The translations under genes were made by a program, and so were the position numbers. A DNA stretch of 64,000 nucleotides from Schleiferilactobacillus perolens DSM 12744 (GTDB taxonomy: Bacteria; Bacillota; Bacilli; Lactobacillales; Lactobacillaceae), in assembly GCF_001435585.1 (NCBI RefSeq), contig NZ_AZEC01000003.1:236954-300953 (forward strand). The letters are read 5' to 3'. This document shows, in pieces, positions 60,604 to 64,000 of this stretch (positions are counted from its first letter, which is position 1; every line of letters starts with the position of its first letter). The notes beneath the pieces are model-generated. The model made no database searches. It was given only the letters and a program-made list of their open reading frames with translations, and had not been told where the DNA came from.

Positions 60604-63003
60604 TTGGCGAAATTAACGGTGCCCGAATTCAAAGAACAATATAAGAACATGATTCTGCGGCTGTATGCAGAAGATGTGAAAGATTCTGATGCCCATCAGC
60701 AATATACCGCATTGGCACTGTGGTTACGGGATTATTATGCACCCTTTCTTAAGGCCACCCGACAGCACTATGAAAACGATCGGGTCAAAGAGGCGTACTA
60801 CTTTGCCATCGAGTTTTTGCCAGGTCGCATGTTAGAAACTAATATGCTCAATCTTGGCGTCACTGATGTCGTCACGACAGCGATGATGCAAATGGGTTTG
60901 GACATGGACAAAGTGGTCGATGCTGAACCTGATCCGGGATTGGGCAACGGCGGTTTGGGCCGATTAGGCTCAGAGTTTTTGGACAGCGCCGCGGCGTTGC
61001 ACATGCCCCTCAATGGTAACGGCATTCGCTATCAGTACGGCTTGTTCCGTCAGTCGTTTGTGAACGGCTATCAAGTGGAGATGCCGGATGATTGGTTGCG
61101 GAATGGCAACGCCTGGGAAGTGCGGAAAGAAAACCGGGCTTGTTTGGTCCGCTTTGGTGGGAATACATGGTTAGCTGAAGATGCCTTCGGACGGCTTGTA
61201 CCCCATTATGAGAACACTACGGACGTGTTGGCGGTACCTTATGATACCGGGGTAGTGGGGTACCAAAATCAAACAGTGAACACATTCCGGTTATGGAGTG
61301 CCGAACTGCCTACTGATCCAGCGGTCACATACACATTGCAGCAAAAAGAAGAAGTCAACGAAATCACTGAAATCCTCTATCCCGACGATTCCAACTATGA
61401 GGGCCGTCTGTTGCGTTTGAAACAGGAGTACTTCCTAGTTTCGGCGGGTGTACAAAGTATTGTGCGGCATTACCGCAAACATCACCGTAGTTTGAACCAT
61501 ATGGATGCCACGGTGGCGATCCATATTAACGATACCCATCCGGCCATGGCTATTCCTGAGATGATGCGGATCCTAATGGATGAAGAATTCATGAGTTGGG
61601 ATCAAGCCTGGGCAATCACGACGAAAGTAATGAGTTATACCAACCACACATTGTTATCCGAATCGCTGGAAACTTGGCCTCAAGATATGGTTGCCCAGAC
61701 CGTGCCGCGGATTTATCAGATCATTCAAGAAATTGACCGCCGTTTCCGGGAGCTGCAAACACCGGTGTATGGTGCGGATCGGGTCAATCGGTGCGCCCCT
61801 TTGGGTGACGGGACTGTGCGGATGGCTTATCTGGCCGTCATTGGTTCTCACTCCGTCAATGGCGTGGCCAAACTGCACACCGAGTTGCTGGAAAAGGATG
61901 TCTTAAAGGATCTGTACCGGATTTATCCGGCCCGGTTCAACAATAAGACCAATGGGATTACGATGCGGCGCTGGCTGCAAATTGCCAATCCAGCACTGAC
62001 TCATTTGCTTAACGAAAAGTTGAACGGTGACTGGTGTCATCGGCCGCTGGACATCATGGGCGTGCAATCCTTTGCCAAAGATCCCACATTCCTCAAAGAA
62101 CTGCAAGAAGTGAAGCATAAGAACAAAGTGGCATTGGCTAAAAAGATTCGGGCCCGGGAAAACATCTCCGTGGATCCGGAACATGCCATTTTCGATGTTC
62201 AGATCAAACGGCTGCATGCCTACAAGCGGCAACTGTTGCACGCGCTCTTTATCATTGATGAGTATCAACAGATCAAAGCCGGCCAACCGCTATCGGTACC
62301 GCGGGTGCACATTTTTAGTGCCAAGGCCGCACCGAGTTATTACTACGCTAAGGAAATTATTAAGCTGATCAATGAGATTGCCAATACGGTGAATCACGAT
62401 CCGGCTGTGGGAGACCAATTAAAGGTCGTCTTTGTACCCAACTATGGGGTTTCGGAAGCGGAAGACATGATTCCGGCGGCGGATGTATCAGAACAAATTT
62501 CGCTGGCGGGTAAAGAAGCATCTGGGACCAGCAACATGAAGCTGATGGCCAACGGTGCGATTACGTTAGCCACTATGGACGGTGCCAACATTGAAATCGC
62601 TGATGCGGTGGGTGAGGACAATATCGTCACCTTCGGCATGACGGTGGATGAAGTGGGCGCTTACACCAATTATTCATCTCAAGCAATTTTTGACAGTGAC
62701 AAGCACTTGCAGAAAGTTGTGAATGCGCTGATCGACGGGACGATCCCGAACATCACGCGGGAAGGGCGAGACATTTATAATTCGTTGCTGCAATACAACG
62801 ATGAGTATTTCGTCTTGGCCGATTACGAGAGTTATGTGAAAGCTCAGGATAAGATTTCGACGTTGTATCAGGATCCTGAAAAGTGGTACAGCATGGCGTG
62901 TATCAATATCGCAAAGTCGGGGCAATTCTCATCTGATTTGACGATTGCGCGGTATGGTGACGATATCTGGCATCTGACGCGGGATCAGGTGGGTGTGAAC
63001 TAG
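60604..63003 (+). CDS. glgP: Glycogen phosphorylase
   Basis: PLP enzyme (GT35) releasing glucose-1-phosphate from glycogen, 799 residues. EFLPGRMLETNMLNLG and DPGLGNGGLGRLGSEFLDS in the N-terminal half; the PLP lysine lies in KEASGTSNMKLMANG (about residue 645), followed by TMDGANIEI. TTG 60604 follows GGGGGAT. Last gene of the operon, so storage and mobilisation are transcribed together, with a hairpin in the glgA-glgP gap. Confidence 0.96.
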   Translation: MAKLTVPEFKEQYKNMILRLYAEDVKDSDAHQQYTALALWLRDYYAPFLKATRQHYENDRVKEAYYFAIEFLPGRMLETNMLNLGVTDVVTTAMMQMGLDMDKVVDAEPDPGLGNGGLGRLGSEFLDSAAALHMPLNGNGIRYQYGLFRQSFVNGYQVEMPDDWLRNGNAWEVRKENRACLVRFGGNTWLAEDAFGRLVPHYENTTDVLAVPYDTGVVGYQNQTVNTFRLWSAELPTDPAVTYTLQQKEEVNEITEILYPDDSNYEGRLLRLKQEYFLVSAGVQSIVRHYRKHHRSLNHMDATVAIHINDTHPAMAIPEMMRILMDEEFMSWDQAWAITTKVMSYTNHTLLSESLETWPQDMVAQTVPRIYQIIQEIDRRFRELQTPVYGADRVNRCAPLGDGTVRMAYLAVIGSHSVNGVAKLHTELLEKDVLKDLYRIYPARFNNKTNGITMRRWLQIANPALTHLLNEKLNGDWCHRPLDIMGVQSFAKDPTFLKELQEVKHKNKVALAKKIRARENISVDPEHAIFDVQIKRLHAYKRQLLHALFIIDEYQQIKAGQPLSVPRVHIFSAKAAPSYYYAKEIIKLINEIANTVNHDPAVGDQLKVVFVPNYGVSEAEDMIPAADVSEQISLAGKEASGTSNMKLMANGAITLATMDGANIEIADAVGEDNIVTFGMTVDEVGAYTNYSSQAIFDSDKHLQKVVNALIDGTIPNITREGRDIYNSLLQYNDEYFVLADYESYVKAQDKISTLYQDPEKWYSMACINIAKSGQFSSDLTIARYGDDIWHLTRDQVGVN

Positions 63004-63045
63004 TTTCTCATCGACCGGGTCGCGAAGTTTGTCTCGCACCATAAC

Positions 63046-63082
63046 AATAGAGTCTGGCAAAAATTCCAGGCTCTATTTTTTT
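63046..63082. terminator. Bidirectional terminator, glgP / YdcF-like gene
   Basis: AATAGAG-CTGG / CCAG-CTCTATT followed by seven T. The last codons and stop of the convergent gene lie in the 3' arm and T-run. Confidence 0.87.
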
Positions 63083-63687
63083 ACTTTTAAATCAACTGGG
63101 AAATCACGGACTTCACCGTTTCGAATCGCTTGTTGCAGGCTGCTCAGTTCATGTTCGACATGGCCGCGGCCGAGATCTGTTTGGAACCAGTTATTGGGTT
63201 TGGTGGCAGGATCAGTGGTACCACGGAAGCTGTATTGGATGTGTTCGGGAAAATAGGAACGCATCATGTGGTACAAGCGATTCATGTGGTAAGCATTGGT
63301 CACTAAAATGATCCGCTGCACATGGTCCAGACCGATCGCTTCGCTCACGAGCGGTAAAGAAAATTGAACGTTTTGCAGAGTGTACAGAGACTGTGTTTCA
63401 GTCAAAATATCAGCTGCCGGCACCCCTTGGCGTTGGGCCGCCGCGGCCAAGGCCACAGCTTCGCCTTGGGGTTGATCGGTCCAGACATGACCGCCGGAAA
63501 TGAGCAGCTTCTTGGCGCGGCCGTCTTGATAGAGGGACACAGCAGTAGGCAAGCGTAATGAAAGCGCCATTCGGCTGCCCGCCAGAAAAATCAAATCTGC
63601 TTTCTGACCGTCGTCTGAATAACGAAAAATCAACGCGGTCCGTTGAGCATCCGTTAAGTGGTCAAGATCAAGTTCTGAAAACTGCAT
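63073..63687 (-). CDS. YdcF/DUF218 family protein
   Basis: 204-residue protein of the DUF218 (ElyC/SanA/YdcF) group. ADLIFLAGSRMALSLRLPTAVSLY, KKLLISGGHVWTDQPQGEA and RIILVTNAYHMNRLYHMM outline its Rossmann-like core. There is no TM anchor, as in E. coli YdcF, a SAM-binding protein of unknown role. ATG 63687 has AAAGGA eight bases upstream. Followed upstream by the ClbS-like gene on the same strand with a 17-base gap. Confidence 0.82.
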   Translation of the reverse strand: MQFSELDLDHLTDAQRTALIFRYSDDGQKADLIFLAGSRMALSLRLPTAVSLYQDGRAKKLLISGGHVWTDQPQGEAVALAAAAQRQGVPAADILTETQSLYTLQNVQFSLPLVSEAIGLDHVQRIILVTNAYHMNRLYHMMRSYFPEHIQYSFRGTTDPATKPNNWFQTDLGRGHVEHELSSLQQAIRNGEVRDFPVDLKVKK

Positions 63688-63704
63688 CAAACGTGTCCTT
63701 TCTG

Positions 63705-64000
63705 TTAATCAGTGAAAGTTTCTTTGCGCACCCGTTTCCACTTTCGAATCTTGGTTCGGAAGGTCCGGAACGGAGCGACGGTGTTGATATGAACCCATTT
63801 CCAAAGCGGCCATTGGGCGGTGTTGTTTGCCCATTGCCGTTGACCGGGGTCAAAGAATTCAGCATTCGATAAAGTTGCCAACCATTTGGTAATTGCTGCG
63901 ACGTTATCGATGAGGTGCCGCTGTAACGCAGCTAAGTTTTCATTCGCATATTGGGCATAGAATTCTTGGTAAAGGCCGCCCAAATTATTCCACTTGTAGT
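63705..64000 (-). CDS. ClbS/DfsB family (DUF1706) protein, 5' end beyond window
   Basis: The frame stays open to the right edge, giving about 97 C-terminal residues of a four-helix protein. WNNLGGLYQEFYAQY at the edge, then FFDPGQRQW and WPLWKWVHINTVAPF, match the DUF1706/DinB-like ClbS group. ClbS itself protects against colibactin by hydrolysing it, but most members have no known role. Probably co-transcribed with the YdcF-like gene. Confidence 0.75.
   Translation of the reverse strand, partial: YKWNNLGGLYQEFYAQYANENLAALQRHLIDNVAAITKWLATLSNAEFFDPGQRQWANNTAQWPLWKWVHINTVAPFRTFRTKIRKWKRVRKETFTD

Overview
The window is chromosomal DNA of a Lactobacillaceae bacterium with a base composition near 50% G+C, high for lactobacilli. 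The evidence is strong Shine-Dalgarno sequences, frequent GTG and TTG starts, two methionine T-box leaders, a glgBCDAP glycogen operon, an amaP/Asp23 operon, and the cluster rsmG-noc-parA-parB-DUF951-ychF that usually lies near the replication origin. Genus is inference only; a Schleiferilactobacillus-like relative would fit. No phage, IS transposase, CRISPR array, rRNA or tRNA was seen.

Layout. 1-8.1 kb: DHA2-type MFS exporter, ROK kinase, Ca2+/cation antiporter pair, then an operon of a quinone-reductase-like MDR protein, two YibE/F membrane proteins and an anchored DNA/RNA nuclease. 8.1-12.7 kb: metQ-M20 peptidase-metN-metI behind a Met T-box. 13-20.4 kb: a GH13 alpha-glucosidase, divergent asd, and lysC-metA-hom. 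20.5-25.1 kb: the AmaP/DUF2273/Asp23 envelope-stress operon, a long intergenic region with a candidate small RNA and a repeat array, and an ABC transporter. 25.1-34.7 kb: zinc-type CDF exporter, Ntn asparaginase, GNAT, a cysteine-free L33, a DUF2975-Xre-EAL-NADH oxidase-GGDEF run, and a purine permease. 34.7-38.2 kb: metE-metF behind a second Met T-box. 38.5-42.2 kb: GatD, CvpA and a B12 cassette (DUF4430 lipoprotein, ECF S component, PduO). 42.5-50.5 kb: GNAT, rsmG, noc, parAB, DUF951, ychF, DUF1129, guaB. 50.8-54.4 kb: a VanRS-like two-component system fused by overlap to a D,D-carboxypeptidase. 54.8-63 kb: glgBCDAP. The right edge holds a YdcF-like gene and a truncated ClbS/DfsB gene.

How the genes work together. 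Methionine is the main theme: aspartate is carried to acylated homoserine (asd, lysC, metA, hom), methylated by MetE/MetF, or methionine is imported by MetQNI. Both T-boxes have an AUG specifier, so uncharged tRNA-Met should switch on both import and the last synthetic step. Sugar storage (glg), purine salvage and synthesis (pbuG, guaB), and envelope homeostasis (amaP/asp23, dacA) make up the rest.

The most unusual content is non-coding. Two repeat families have conserved loops and flanks but helices whose sequences change in a compensating way between copies. Family 1 (about 120 bp; full copies at 12137, 22741 and 40442, plus fragments) is one very long hairpin with 20-bp perfect arms. Family 2 (about 180 bp; 38261 and 50574, plus a 60-bp minimal copy at 12748) folds into a branched tree of at least six paired segments. 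I do not recognise either as a named element. A C-rich, twin-hairpin transcript candidate (22593-22738) is a further possible new RNA.
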